Positions 16,950-25,658 of a stretch of DNA of 64,000 nucleotides are shown in pieces (the first letter of the stretch is position 1; every line of letters starts with the position of its first letter). The notes below the pieces were generated by a model. That model had not been told where the DNA came from, made no database searches, and was given only the letters and a program-made list of their open reading frames with translations. The position numbers were made by a program, and so were the translations under genes. Source of the stretch: JAJTFW01 sp903922455 (lineage in GTDB: Bacteria; Bacteroidota; Bacteroidia; AKYH767-A; OLB10); assembly GCA_943329665.2 (NCBI GenBank), contig CALQEU020000012.1:1-64000 (forward strand), read 5' to 3'.

Positions 16950-18143
16950 TTAAGCTGATTGTAATTCACAAATGGCTAACCAAGCCATGAGGCCTGTTCC
17001 AATTTGCAAAGCATTTTCTTCGATGTCGAAAGTTGGAGTATGCACAGATGAAATAATGCCACGCGCTTCATTACGAGTTCCTAAGCGATAGAAGCAGGAC
17101 GGTGCCGTTTGGGAGAAGAAAGCAAAGTCTTCTGCTGCCATCCAAATGCTTAAATCAACCACGTTTTCTTCTCCTAAATAGTCGATTGCATTTTGTTTTG
17201 CGCGCGCAGTTAACGCTTCGTCGTTGTATAAAGTAGGATATCCTTTTCTAATTTCGAATTCTAATTTTCCTCCCATCGATTCTACTAATTGATGAGCAAG
17301 ATCGAGCATACGTTGATGGGCTTCCTCTCTCCACTTTTCATCCAATGTGCGGAAAGTGCCTTCAATATAAACTTCATCTGGAATAACATTCGTTGCTCCA
17401 TTCGCAATTACTTTTCCGAAGGAGAGTACACTCGGTAAAATTGGATTGGCTACACGACTAACAATCTGTTGCATGGCAACAATTAAATGAGAAGTGATTA
17501 GCACAGGATCAATATTTAAATGCGGCATGGCTCCATGTCCACCTTTTCCTTTTACTTTCAAATAAAGTTCATCAGTACTCGCCATGTATATTCCACTTCT
17601 AAATCCTACTTTTCCTGCAGGAATAAAAGGCATCACATGTTGTCCAAAAACACTGGAAGGTTTTGGATTTTCCAACACGCCCTCTTTAATCATCATGGAA
17701 GCACCACCAGGAAGTTTCTCTTCGCCAGGTTGAAAAATGAGTTTGATAGTGCCTTCAAATTCGCCTTTTAATTGATTCAAGATGGAGGCAGCACCTAAAA
17801 GAGATGATGTATGTGCGTCGTGACCGCAAGCGTGCATGACGCCTTCGTTCTGACTTCGGTAAGGCACATCGTTAGTTTCGGTGATGGGCAATGCATCCAT
17901 ATCGGCGCGGAGCGCAATGATTTTTGAAGATGGATTTTTTCCTTCGACGAGTCCTACCAATCCAGTACCCGCCACTTTATCTTTGAACGGAATTCCGACT
18001 GCTGTTAATTTCTCTGCAACAAATTTAGAAGTGTTAAACTCCATAAAAGATAATTCCGGGTGACTATGCAAATGCCGACGAATGGCCACAATTTCTTCTT
18101 GTTGTTGTATGGCTAACTCTTGCACTTTTTTTGCTGAGATCAT
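16950..18143 (-). CDS. M20-family amidohydrolase (N-acyl-amino-acid hydrolase type)
   Basis: 397 aa, cytosolic, two-metal M20D enzyme. Metal and catalytic motifs: RADMDALP (residues 79-86), HACGHDAH (104-111), QPGEE (138-142), GQHVMPFIPAGKV and late AAEDFAFF. The family cleaves N-acyl amino acids, hippurate, or indole-amino acid conjugates; the substrate cannot be decided here. It is a single gene converging with fbp and followed upstream by the long TolB-like gene on the same strand after 66 bp. Confidence 0.9.
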   Translation of the reverse strand: MISAKKVQELAIQQQEEIVAIRRHLHSHPELSFMEFNTSKFVAEKLTAVGIPFKDKVAGTGLVGLVEGKNPSSKIIALRADMDALPITETNDVPYRSQNEGVMHACGHDAHTSSLLGAASILNQLKGEFEGTIKLIFQPGEEKLPGGASMMIKEGVLENPKPSSVFGQHVMPFIPAGKVGFRSGIYMASTDELYLKVKGKGGHGAMPHLNIDPVLITSHLIVAMQQIVSRVANPILPSVLSFGKVIANGATNVIPDEVYIEGTFRTLDEKWREEAHQRMLDLAHQLVESMGGKLEFEIRKGYPTLYNDEALTARAKQNAIDYLGEENVVDLSIWMAAEDFAFFSQTAPSCFYRLGTRNEARGIISSVHTPTFDIEENALQIGTGLMAWLAICELQSA

Positions 18144-18209
18144 TTTTTAGGAGCTTATTATATTTAATTTGAAAAGTGAATTTGTTTATTTTAGATGGAT
18201 GTGTTGGTT

Positions 18210-21200
18210 TTAGAAATCAAGTCCGAGCGAGAAATAAAATATTCTTTCCTGCACCACACCATCATCCACACCCCAAGCCCAGTCGGCACGTAGGAAGTAG
18301 CCAAGCACTCTGCTCCGCAATCCAAATCCATATCCGCCAACAATAGGTTCTACCGTTTTCGTAACAGAGATGCTGATTGGATTTCCATTATAATCTTTTC
18401 TAAATAAAGAGTTCGATTTGTCATAAGGATTTGGACCTGTCCAAGCAGTACCGATATCACCGAATCCAACGATTTGGAAGTTGCGAATGAAATCGGAACG
18501 TATCGGTTTGTTGACTAAGTATTGAAATATAGGAAGACGAATTTCACTGTTGATGAGCGCGAAACTATTTCCGTTTCTGATGTTTTGAATAAATCCACGC
18601 ATGTTGGTTGCTAAGGCTTGAAAAGCATATTGCTGTGTTTGATCAATCTGAATATCGTAATTGAAATTATCGGTCGGGGTAAATGCATTGTCCGTAGAAC
18701 CTAAATAGTAAATCAATTTACGCGTACCAATAGATGTACTTGCTGCAAAACGATTCGCCCAGATGAGTTGACGATGGATCTTGAGATAGTGACGGAAGTC
18801 GGCACCGAATACACCTAATACGGCATTCTTTTGATCGAGTTGTTGATAGAGCTCTGCAAAAACTTTGTAACGGATCCCGTTGTAAAGATTCAAGCCAGTG
18901 TTAATAGAGTTATCATAAACAAATTCAGCCCGCGCTGATCCCCAATGTTGGAATTGATTAGGTATAGTGAGATTGACTAAATCGGTACTCAAAATAGCTA
19001 ATCGGTCATTACGATAAGCCACCATTCCACGCACGCTTGCTAAATCGTTGAACGGCCAGCGCACATTGTATTTCACTTCGTGCGTATGCACTTTATAAAG
19101 CGAAAAATTGGTTGCTTCCTCGCGCCCTTGGCGGTAAAATGAAATGGATTTATCGAGTCGATGTTTTAAATTTTCATAACGTACATAATACTCATTTGAA
19201 TTTAAATTTCCACTGAGTCGAAATCCGCCCACAATACGATAATCATCAAAGAGATCATTCAATCCAATTTTAAATAGTGCGTTTAATCCTGGATAAAAAT
19301 AAACCGCTCCACCTGTGTAGGCTTGATAAGTTTCATTCAATAAATTATTGTCGAGTTGTGTTAATACATAACTTGGCATAAACGATAATTCGTAGTTGCG
19401 TTGCTTGGGTAACAAATAAGAAGCAGAATCTTCCACAGGACCTTGTGCAATAATTCCTGCAAGTGTTTCACTTGTATTTGGTGCAAATGGATCAACTAAA
19501 TTTATTGAATCAACGGCTGGTTTTTCTACAACTGGTTTTTCTTTTTCCTTTTTATTTTTCTTGCGTGGAAAATCCGACTGGAAAACATAATTATTAATAT
19601 CGATGGAAGTGCTGTCGGCTACTTTTTCCGTATTGGTAGAAGTGGAGAAGTTTTCTTGTGTAACTACTTTTACGGCGGTTCCGCTCTGCGATTTTTCTTT
19701 TTTAGGAGCAGCAGCTCTAAAATTCTTAATACGTAAGCTTGTATTTTTTAGTGGTTCCGTAAGTACCGAAGAAGAGGATGGAGCCGGATTCAAAAAGATT
19801 TGATAGCGTGAATTCAAATGCATCAACTCAGCATACTTGGTTCCTTTGCTGCTCAAATCGTGTTGCAATACATTCCTTTTGTAATCACTTTGTGGTTCCG
19901 ATTTTACAATATAGCGGTAGTGGATTACCGTATCAATATAGGCAATGGCACTATCGAGCGTAGCGGTATATCGGTTTTTAATTCCGTTCTCATCGCTGAG
20001 GTACGAGAAATGGGACGAATCTAATTGAATCGGCTCCGTTTCGTTGATGCCATAAGTATTGGTGAGTTGTAAAAGTTGAGCTGACTTGTTCATGAAATCA
20101 TACAGGAAAACATCGCTCGCAAGAGGTACTTCTAACTCATCCGCTTGGCGAATAGGAGTCGGTCGCAAAGTATCTTCGGTGCGTGTAGAGCTGAAGATAA
20201 TGTAACGATCGTCCATCACAAATTTTGGAGAAAGATCGTCCCAACGGTCTTTCGTGAGTTGAGTATAAGTTTTAGTGCGCGGAATAAAACTATAAAGATC
20301 GGATTGACCTTTTTGCACTGCTGATAATACGATTTCTGAACCAGAAGAATTATAACTGAAGTCGAGTACTTTTTCGAAATAGAAAAATTTATTCGATTCG
20401 CGTTTTGTTTTCTTGCCGAATGTATAATAATCTAACCAGAGCTTTCCTTTCTTTTCCTTGATTGCACTCAAATATCTTCCTGAAGGATGCCATGCTAAAG
20501 TGGGATAACTTAAATCCATCGCTTGGTTCACCGACTTATATCCACCCTTGGCAATTTTTTTTCTTTTCTTAGTACGCACATCATACAACCAAACCTTATA
20601 CTTTCCTAAATCGTTGGTCACATAGGCAATTTGATTTCCATCCGGACTCACTCTTACCTGACTGAAATAACGATTTTTTTTTTTCAAAACATAAACAGGA
20701 TCACCATCGGGTAATTTTCTGTTCTTATCATCTTCCACATAAAGATTTTGATAATACTGAATCCAATTTTTCCGAACTTCTTTCATCGGCACACCCAACA
20801 CATAAATAAAACCGTTTTCTATATTTCGGTTGATGCGTGTCATGTACAACAAATTCGAAACTGATGTTTTGCCATACGTCTCCACAATATAATTCCACAA
20901 CGACATCCCTGCAAACTCAGCATCTTGTCCGGTAAGGTTATCAAAATTTCGATAATGCTTTCCTAAAATTGCATCACGCATTTTGCTATCTTCTTCAGGC
21001 GCCCATCCTTTCGAAACATAAGCAATTAATCCATTCACATACCACTCCGGTAAATTCAACAATACCGATGCTTGCAAACGATCTTTAATACTACCTCCAT
21101 ACATCAGTTGATTTATCATCACCTGTGCTACACCAGCACGAATTTGTTCACGGAAATGGCGATAATCACCATCAAAATAAATCAGAATTTTATTTCCAAC

Positions 21201-21575
21201 AATGCGTGTTAATCCACCTGTATTTGTATTTTGTTCTTCACCCTCTAACCCAATATTCGTTTGCTTCAGATCCGTCAATCGGTTATAAATAATAAACTGA
21301 AATCGACCATTAATTCGATAATCAAAAAGTTTTTCAATTTCTGCAATGTCAGCATCTGCCGTTCTTCCGGTGTAAACGGCAAGTTCTTGCCCGCCTAGGT
21401 AGAAATAAGTATCGAAATTTTTAAAGCGATAGAAAGTCCATAAAAAATCATTATATTGAACTCTGTTCTTCCCAAAATTCATCTGCACGCCTCTAGTAAA
21501 CTGAGCTTTGGCTGAGGGAGCCAAGAGCATAAAGATGAGCAGATAAGTAAGTTTTCGTAAAATCGTTTTAGCCAT
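18210..21575 (-). CDS. Large TolB-like propeller plus outer-membrane barrel protein with degenerate peptidase-MA-like domain
   Basis: 1121 aa. A signal peptide covers residues 1-24. Residues 30-270 resemble gluzincin 'peptidase MA' domains, ending in NLPEWYVNGLIAYVSKGW. The expected HExxH position reads REQIR (142-146) and the expected Glu after the Trp is Asn181, so zinc catalysis looks lost. Residues about 290-600 contain PD40/WD40-like blades (YFSQVRVSPDGNQIAYVTND, LAWHPSGRYLSAIKEKKGKL). A low-complexity Lys/Ser/Glu linker spans about 610-720. The end (about 740-1121) is a barrel of the bacterial surface antigen/BamA type ending ERIFYFSLGLDF. It is probably exported and inserted in the outer membrane. 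Bacteroidota homologues are annotated simply as TolB-like or outer-membrane proteins. Confidence 0.75.
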   Translation of the reverse strand: MAKTILRKLTYLLIFMLLAPSAKAQFTRGVQMNFGKNRVQYNDFLWTFYRFKNFDTYFYLGGQELAVYTGRTADADIAEIEKLFDYRINGRFQFIIYNRLTDLKQTNIGLEGEEQNTNTGGLTRIVGNKILIYFDGDYRHFREQIRAGVAQVMINQLMYGGSIKDRLQASVLLNLPEWYVNGLIAYVSKGWAPEEDSKMRDAILGKHYRNFDNLTGQDAEFAGMSLWNYIVETYGKTSVSNLLYMTRINRNIENGFIYVLGVPMKEVRKNWIQYYQNLYVEDDKNRKLPDGDPVYVLKKKNRYFSQVRVSPDGNQIAYVTNDLGKYKVWLYDVRTKKRKKIAKGGYKSVNQAMDLSYPTLAWHPSGRYLSAIKEKKGKLWLDYYTFGKKTKRESNKFFYFEKVLDFSYNSSGSEIVLSAVQKGQSDLYSFIPRTKTYTQLTKDRWDDLSPKFVMDDRYIIFSSTRTEDTLRPTPIRQADELEVPLASDVFLYDFMNKSAQLLQLTNTYGINETEPIQLDSSHFSYLSDENGIKNRYTATLDSAIAYIDTVIHYRYIVKSEPQSDYKRNVLQHDLSSKGTKYAELMHLNSRYQIFLNPAPSSSSVLTEPLKNTSLRIKNFRAAAPKKEKSQSGTAVKVVTQENFSTSTNTEKVADSTSIDINNYVFQSDFPRKKNKKEKEKPVVEKPAVDSINLVDPFAPNTSETLAGIIAQGPVEDSASYLLPKQRNYELSFMPSYVLTQLDNNLLNETYQAYTGGAVYFYPGLNALFKIGLNDLFDDYRIVGGFRLSGNLNSNEYYVRYENLKHRLDKSISFYRQGREEATNFSLYKVHTHEVKYNVRWPFNDLASVRGMVAYRNDRLAILSTDLVNLTIPNQFQHWGSARAEFVYDNSINTGLNLYNGIRYKVFAELYQQLDQKNAVLGVFGADFRHYLKIHRQLIWANRFAASTSIGTRKLIYYLGSTDNAFTPTDNFNYDIQIDQTQQYAFQALATNMRGFIQNIRNGNSFALINSEIRLPIFQYLVNKPIRSDFIRNFQIVGFGDIGTAWTGPNPYDKSNSLFRKDYNGNPISISVTKTVEPIVGGYGFGLRSRVLGYFLRADWAWGVDDGVVQERIFYFSLGLDF

Positions 21576-21658
21576 AGATTCTAAGGGCTAAATTAGGGAA
21601 TTTCAGCACTAAATTTTAAGAATTTATATGGAAGCGTGTGGATAAGCCTTGTATTGCG

Positions 21659-21666
21659 TACTTTTG
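21659..21666 (+). promoter_or_regulatory. Candidate -7 element upstream of gldC
   Basis: TACTTTTG fits TANNTTTG exactly, 22 bp before the gldC ATG. A clear TTTG/TTG box at the usual distance is not seen, so support is partial. Confidence 0.4.
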
Positions 21667-21688
21667 ACACCTCGCTGACTAAAGAAAT

Positions 21689-22039
21689 ATGTCTATTAAC
21701 ACCAAAGTTGCCCGCCGATCAGAAATTAAAGTGATGGTGGAGCTGAATGAAGAAAAGCAGCCTGTTGGACTTCAATGGCTTGCCCAAGATGCTGGCCTCG
21801 ATGCTCAAAAGCCGGCAAGTGCCATGCTTTTAGCTATTTGGGACAAAGCAGAAAAAAGTACGATGCGAATTGATTTGTGGACCCATGAGATGTCGGTGGA
21901 GGAAATGGAGTTTTTCATGTATGAGACTTTGGCAAGTATGGCCGATACCTACGAGCGTTCCACCAGCGACAGTGAGATGGCGAAAGAGATCAAAGCCTTT
22001 GCTCATCGCTTCGGAAAAGAGAAAAAAGTAATTAAATAA
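21689..22039 (+). CDS. gldC: Gliding motility protein GldC
   Basis: 116 aa with no signal peptide or membrane segment. The opening MSINTKVARRSEIKVMVELN and the blocks GLQWLAQDAGLDAQ, KPASAMLLAIWDKAEKSTMR, LWTHEMSVEEMEFFMYETL and a charged tail match GldC of Flavobacterium johnsoniae. In that organism GldC is a cytosolic accessory protein whose loss weakens gliding and GldB levels. Together with T9SS cargo elsewhere in the window it suggests a gliding or T9SS machinery. engB follows after 76 bp on the same strand. A gldB gene is not in the window. Confidence 0.9.
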   Translation: MSINTKVARRSEIKVMVELNEEKQPVGLQWLAQDAGLDAQKPASAMLLAIWDKAEKSTMRIDLWTHEMSVEEMEFFMYETLASMADTYERSTSDSEMAKEIKAFAHRFGKEKKVIK

Positions 22040-22115
22040 TTTTCGTTTGTTGTTGTTTCCTTTCGATAGAGGGGTGTAACGATAAAAAAATAATCATTCA
22101 AAAAGGAGAAAAATC

Positions 22116-22745
22116 GTGAAAGTAAAAACGGCAACATTTGTAAAAAGTTCAGGTTCGGTGGAACAGCTTCCCGAAGCCGATTTGCCCGAATTTGCTTTCA
22201 TTGGTCGATCCAATGTGGGGAAATCGTCGCTCATTAATTTTTTAGTGAATAAAAAAGAGTTGGCGCATACTTCTGGGAGTCCAGGAAAAACGCAAACCAT
22301 CAATCATTTTCTCATCAACAAAACATGGTACTTGGTCGATTTACCAGGATATGGCTATGCGAAAGTGGCGCAATCGATGCGTTCCGAATGGGAAAAAACT
22401 TTGTACAAATACTTAGGCAAGCGCGAAAATTTATTGACCGTTTTTGTGTTGGTAGATGTGCGTATCGAACCACAAAAAAAAGACTTGGCCTTTTTAAAAA
22501 CCATTGGTGAGCATGGTTTAGCCATCGCCATTGCATTCACCAAAGCCGATAAAATTAGCAAGGAGCAACTCAACAATAACATCGAAGCATTTAGAAAAGC
22601 AATGTTAGAAGATTGGGAAGACACTCCTCCATTTTTTGTTACCTCCGTAGTGGAAGAAAAGGGTAAAGAAGAATTGCTAAAATACATTGCCGAAACTTCC
22701 TCCATTTTCATTGCGCCGACGAAGAATGCGAAGTTGAATTTTTAA
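22116..22745 (+). CDS. engB: Ribosome biogenesis GTPase EngB (YihA/YsxC)
   Basis: Circularly conventional TRAFAC GTPase that acts in late assembly of the 50S subunit. 209 aa. G1 is GRSNVGKSS (residues 30-38), G2 GKTQTINHF (58-), G3 DLPGYGYA (75-82), and G4 TKAD (142-145), all intact. The start is GTG at 22116 preceded by AAAAGGAGAA (22101-22110), one of the few good Shine-Dalgarno matches in this window; it decides the start. Cotranscription with gldC is likely. Confidence 0.95.
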   Translation: MKVKTATFVKSSGSVEQLPEADLPEFAFIGRSNVGKSSLINFLVNKKELAHTSGSPGKTQTINHFLINKTWYLVDLPGYGYAKVAQSMRSEWEKTLYKYLGKRENLLTVFVLVDVRIEPQKKDLAFLKTIGEHGLAIAIAFTKADKISKEQLNNNIEAFRKAMLEDWEDTPPFFVTSVVEEKGKEELLKYIAETSSIFIAPTKNAKLNF

Positions 22746-22800
22746 AGGGGATTGGATTAATTTTAGTAACTTAAAATTCCTCATGCTATTTGTGTTTGAT

Positions 22801-22925
22801 GGCACCTACCTATGCTAAGCGCGTGCGCTAAAGCGGTGGCGCAAGCTCCTCGCTTCGCCGTCCGCGTGTCGCTGAAGCTTTAGCGGAAGCACAAGCTATG
22901 CAAAGGCAAGACGGTAGGCAGGCAC
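22801..22925. repeat. GC-rich imperfect palindromic element
   Basis: A GC-rich block in AT-rich surroundings. GGCACCTACC at 22801-22810 is partly mirrored by GGTAGGCAGGCAC (22913-22925). Inside, GCGCTAAAGCGG and GCTTTAGCGG form a second inverted pair (GCTAAAGC/GCTTTAGC), with GCGCAAGCT and CACAAGCT as direct echoes. No frame is conserved. This is likely a dispersed palindromic intergenic repeat (REP/MITE-like). Confidence 0.55.
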
Positions 22926-23016
22926 AGGTTTTTTATGATTTGCGTTGATTTTCTTCTAGATAAAAATAAAATCGTACTCTTGAAAAGTGTTTTAGTTGGG
23001 ATTATAATTTGATGGA

Positions 23017-23052
23017 ACACGGATGACACGGATAATTAGGATTTACACGGAT
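23017..23052. repeat. ACACGGAT short tandem repeats
   Basis: ACACGGAT at 23017-23024, 23026-23033 and 23045-23052, with a degenerate copy (ATTAGGAT) between the last two, so the period is about 9-10 bp. The same kind of 'acacggat' block recurs between genes in many unrelated environmental bacteria, from general recollection. Confidence 0.75.
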
Positions 23053-23120
23053 TTGGTTTAGATGAGATAAAATTTGACCTTGCGACAGCAGTGCCCAGCA
23101 AAAAAGCTATAATTGGAAAC

Positions 23121-23273
23121 TTTGCGCCTGCGAGAAAATTTGTTGTAGAGAAGCCTTAGCGCCTCTGCGTACCGCAGCGCCGTCGGCAAGCCTTTGGCGG
23201 CCGATGGATAGCTATTGGGATTGCGTGAAAATTTGTCATAGCGCAGCCTTAGCGGCTCTGCGTCTTTGCGAGC
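23121..23273. repeat. Duplicated ~50-bp GC-rich block
   Basis: Two related copies in direct orientation: about 23121-23170 and 23221-23273. Shared segments are TTGCG..TG.GA/GTGAAAATTTGT and AGCCTTAGCG.CTCTGCGT. They are separated by 50 bp that contains GCCTTTGGCGGCC. This resembles the 'tctgcgtctttgcg' intergenic repeat common in Bacteroidota. Confidence 0.65.
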
Positions 23274-23355
23274 CATTTTATCGTCTGTATCAACCAATAA
23301 ATTATATCATTAATAAATGCTGAAGGTTTTCAGAAAATGAATAGGTTAGATCAAT

Positions 23356-24285
23356 CTACTTCACATACGTCTTCACATGCCTTTCCTTTTTCGATTCGTA
23401 AATATCGTTTAAGCTGACTAAAATTCCCGTTTCTTCTACGTCTCCAAAATGTTCGTTTACCGATGTGCCAAAGGTGCGCATAGTGGCACTTAAATTCATA
23501 TAGGCATTTACTAAAGGTGGAATGTTTTCTCCTCGAGCACGGACATGTTGGTTGAGAATTTTATGCGCTTCTTTATAGGAAAGTCCTTTAATCTCTTGTG
23601 TAAAAGAACTCATGTCGTTCTCGATGTTGAGTGGATAAATCGCAGAAACCAAATTTTCTTTGTCTGGAAAAAAGTGATTCATGAAATGTAAGATCATATC
23701 GCGCGCTTCGCGCTGGAAGTGCGGATACATCGTTACTTTTCCGAAAAAATAGTTGATGTGTGGATAGTCAATATGAATGGCACCTAATCCATCCCATAAA
23801 TTATCGAGCGAAAACAATCCTTTTCTATTTTCAGGACGAGGTTGATACTTGGGCTGGACAAATGATCTTCCCAGCTCAATGGTATAGGGCATATACTCCT
23901 CAATGAACTTTTTGGAAAACGAAAATAACTCAGCAGTGGCTAATTCGTAATTTCCTTCTTGATCTTTTTTCACTTTTCCACACTCAATGAAACGATACCC
24001 ACCTATCATTTCTTTGTCTTCTGGGTTCCAGGCAATGAGTTGTTCGTAGCAATTTTCGTTCGTATCAAAATGATCAAGGTCGCAATCCAATCCCGTACCT
24101 CCTCCAGATTCTCTAAATGTCACTTCACGGAGCCGACCAATTTCACGAACTACATTTGGAGCGTTATGATGATTTACAATGTATAGATGATTAGAGCCAT
24201 TATTCGTAACACGAACAAAGCGTTCTTTCGATAATTCCTTTTCGAGGATATCTAAGGGAATGGCTGGAATAATATCTTGCATCAT
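23356..24285 (-). CDS. GNAT-type N-acyltransferase (aminolipid synthesis, OlsB/GlsB-like)
   Basis: 309 aa. The fold is the GNAT acyl-ACP:amino acid N-acyltransferase type: YIVNHHNAPNVVREIGRLRE, then DCDLDHFDTNENCYEQLIAW, GGYRFIECGKV, and the family mark IELGRSFVQPKYQPRPENRK. Such proteins make lyso-ornithine or lyso-glycine lipids (OlsB, GlsB) or the C-terminal half of OlsF. The stop is 70 bp from convergent repeats. The start lies 1 bp after the acyltransferase stop, so the two genes are coupled, in the same order as the two halves of OlsF. The amino acid used (ornithine, glycine, serine) cannot be read. Confidence 0.75.
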   Translation of the reverse strand: MMQDIIPAIPLDILEKELSKERFVRVTNNGSNHLYIVNHHNAPNVVREIGRLREVTFRESGGGTGLDCDLDHFDTNENCYEQLIAWNPEDKEMIGGYRFIECGKVKKDQEGNYELATAELFSFSKKFIEEYMPYTIELGRSFVQPKYQPRPENRKGLFSLDNLWDGLGAIHIDYPHINYFFGKVTMYPHFQREARDMILHFMNHFFPDKENLVSAIYPLNIENDMSSFTQEIKGLSYKEAHKILNQHVRARGENIPPLVNAYMNLSATMRTFGTSVNEHFGDVEETGILVSLNDIYESKKERHVKTYVK

Positions 24286-24286
24286 T

Positions 24287-25135
24287 TTAGGCTTCGAATT
24301 CGTCTTTTCCTTCGGCTAAATTATAAATATGTAACTTAATTTTTTGTGCCCATTCCTGATCATTATGTTTTTGTGTTAACAATGGATAGGGGATAGGTTT
24401 TCCAATGGTGATGTGAATCTTTTTTCCATCCTGACGGTACATCTCATCCATCAAATAAAACATTTCAATATTGACCTTGATGCCCAATTTACCTCTCCAC
24501 CATGCGAGATTATAGAAAAATTTTGAATTTTTTCCAGCAATGTGTACTGGTATAATATTCCGTTGATGTTTTTTTGCTTTTACAACAAAACTCTTCTTCC
24601 ACACTAAGTCCCGAATTAATCCGTGCTCCTGTTTGCGGGAGACCAATCCGGCCGGGAAGATGAGCATGGCTATATCGCTCGCATAGTAGGAGTCAATCAT
24701 ATCTAACACTTCCGTCGAATTTTTGCCATGCTTATTTACGCCAATGAATAAGTCACTCAGGTTTTTGATGTGTAACAAAACATCGTTCACAATAAATTTT
24801 ATATCCTTCCTCTTTCTCGCCACCGTTTGCATCAGCGCAATGGAATCCAATCCGCCAATGGGATGATTGGCAGCAATAATACACCCTCCTGTTTCAGGAA
24901 TATTTTCTAGTCCCTCAAAGGATACTTCGGCACCAAATTCCCTTATAATTTCATCTACAAATGCATGTGAATGCTTATCACCTTGTCGAAAAATAAAATC
25001 ATTTACATGGTCTTGATGAATAATTTTTTTGATGTACTTCAACACAAACCTAGGCATCCATCTTAAAAGAGAAGGATTCTTGGATTGAATGACGGCTTCT
25101 ATATCAATAAACTTCGCCTGAGCTTCTGGGGACAT
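24287..25135 (-). CDS. PlsC-like 1-acylglycerol-phosphate acyltransferase (OlsA/GlsA-like)
   Basis: 282 aa. The acyltransferase block I reads NHPIGGLD (His91, Asp97), so it is H-x5-D rather than the common H-x4-D. Block III is FPAGLVSRK, where classical PlsC has FPEG. These variants are usual in the OlsA/OlsF-N-terminal branch that O-acylates a lyso-aminolipid. No strong membrane helix. It is the upstream gene of the pair with the GNAT N-acyltransferase. Probable role: second acylation in ornithine- or glycine-lipid synthesis; ordinary phosphatidic acid synthesis is the alternative. Confidence 0.75.
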   Translation of the reverse strand: MSPEAQAKFIDIEAVIQSKNPSLLRWMPRFVLKYIKKIIHQDHVNDFIFRQGDKHSHAFVDEIIREFGAEVSFEGLENIPETGGCIIAANHPIGGLDSIALMQTVARKRKDIKFIVNDVLLHIKNLSDLFIGVNKHGKNSTEVLDMIDSYYASDIAMLIFPAGLVSRKQEHGLIRDLVWKKSFVVKAKKHQRNIIPVHIAGKNSKFFYNLAWWRGKLGIKVNIEMFYLMDEMYRQDGKKIHITIGKPIPYPLLTQKHNDQEWAQKIKLHIYNLAEGKDEFEA

Positions 25136-25658
25136 ATATAAATTACGATTCGACTAAAATAGTTGATCCCTCCCTATGCCGAGCTTTTGTAAGGCCTTCT
25201 TTTCAATCAAAGTAGGAAAATTGAAGAGGTTGAGGTTTTCAAATTATAGTAAAGTGGGAGAGATTCGACTTCTCAATTTTTTAAATAATTAGTTATAAGC
25301 TTGTTGTATTTTTTCGACTTTTTCTAAGTTATTTCTGTATTTTTCAAAGATTATTTCCGGTTTAGCCTAGCCTTTTAATCTTTTATAGAGGTAAAATGCA
25401 ATGCAAGCTGGCAGCTTATTTTGTTAACTATTGATTGTTCATAACTAGCTAATAATTAAAATAATAAATCCTACAATTAGGGTATTTTGAGGCCTCATTT
25501 AGCCACCATTTTTACCTGTATAACCCAATTTTTATTTGTCTTAGTACAATAATTCGAGGGGTAAAAAGTTTTTAACAAAGTGGGATGAAGTGGGGTAAAG
25601 TGGTAAAATTTAATTTATTTTTACCACACAGAAGAAATCCTCATCCCCACCAATTAAA
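25136..25658. other. Intergenic region upstream of the dcw cluster (523 bp)
   Basis: No protein frame or structured RNA recognised. AT-rich. It holds the MraZ operator near its right end and one isolated AAAGTGGGAG at 25251-25260, similar to an operator half-site. A lone promoter match is not convincing. Confidence 0.55.
25581..25605 (+). promoter_or_regulatory. MraZ operator: three direct TGGG-type repeats, 10-bp period
   Basis: TGGGATGAAG, TGGGGTAAAG and TGGTAAAATT lie head to tail at 25581, 25591 and 25601. MraZ of E. coli and Mycoplasma binds direct TGGGN repeats with 10-bp period in front of its own gene, and the spacing and place (54 bp before mraZ) match exactly. The third copy is TGGT, one change from TGGG. 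This predicts autorepression of the cluster. Confidence 0.7.

Larger units (their letters stand above)
22746..23355. other. Repeat-rich intergenic region (610 bp)
   Basis: No gene-like frame here: short open frames lack codon structure and family motifs. The stretch separates convergent engB and the GNAT gene. It holds three different repeat types, listed separately: a GC-rich palindromic block, ACACGGAT repeats and a pair of Gly/Cys-rich looking 'GCGT..' blocks. Such segments accumulate between convergent genes in Bacteroidota. Confidence 0.7.

Noticed and set aside
22355..22711. 118-codon minus-strand open frame opposite engB
   Set aside because: Antisense to intact GTPase motifs; Ser-rich shadow sequence.
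22746..23355. Small RNA gene or tRNA
   Set aside because: No cloverleaf or conserved loop sequences; repeats account for the structure.
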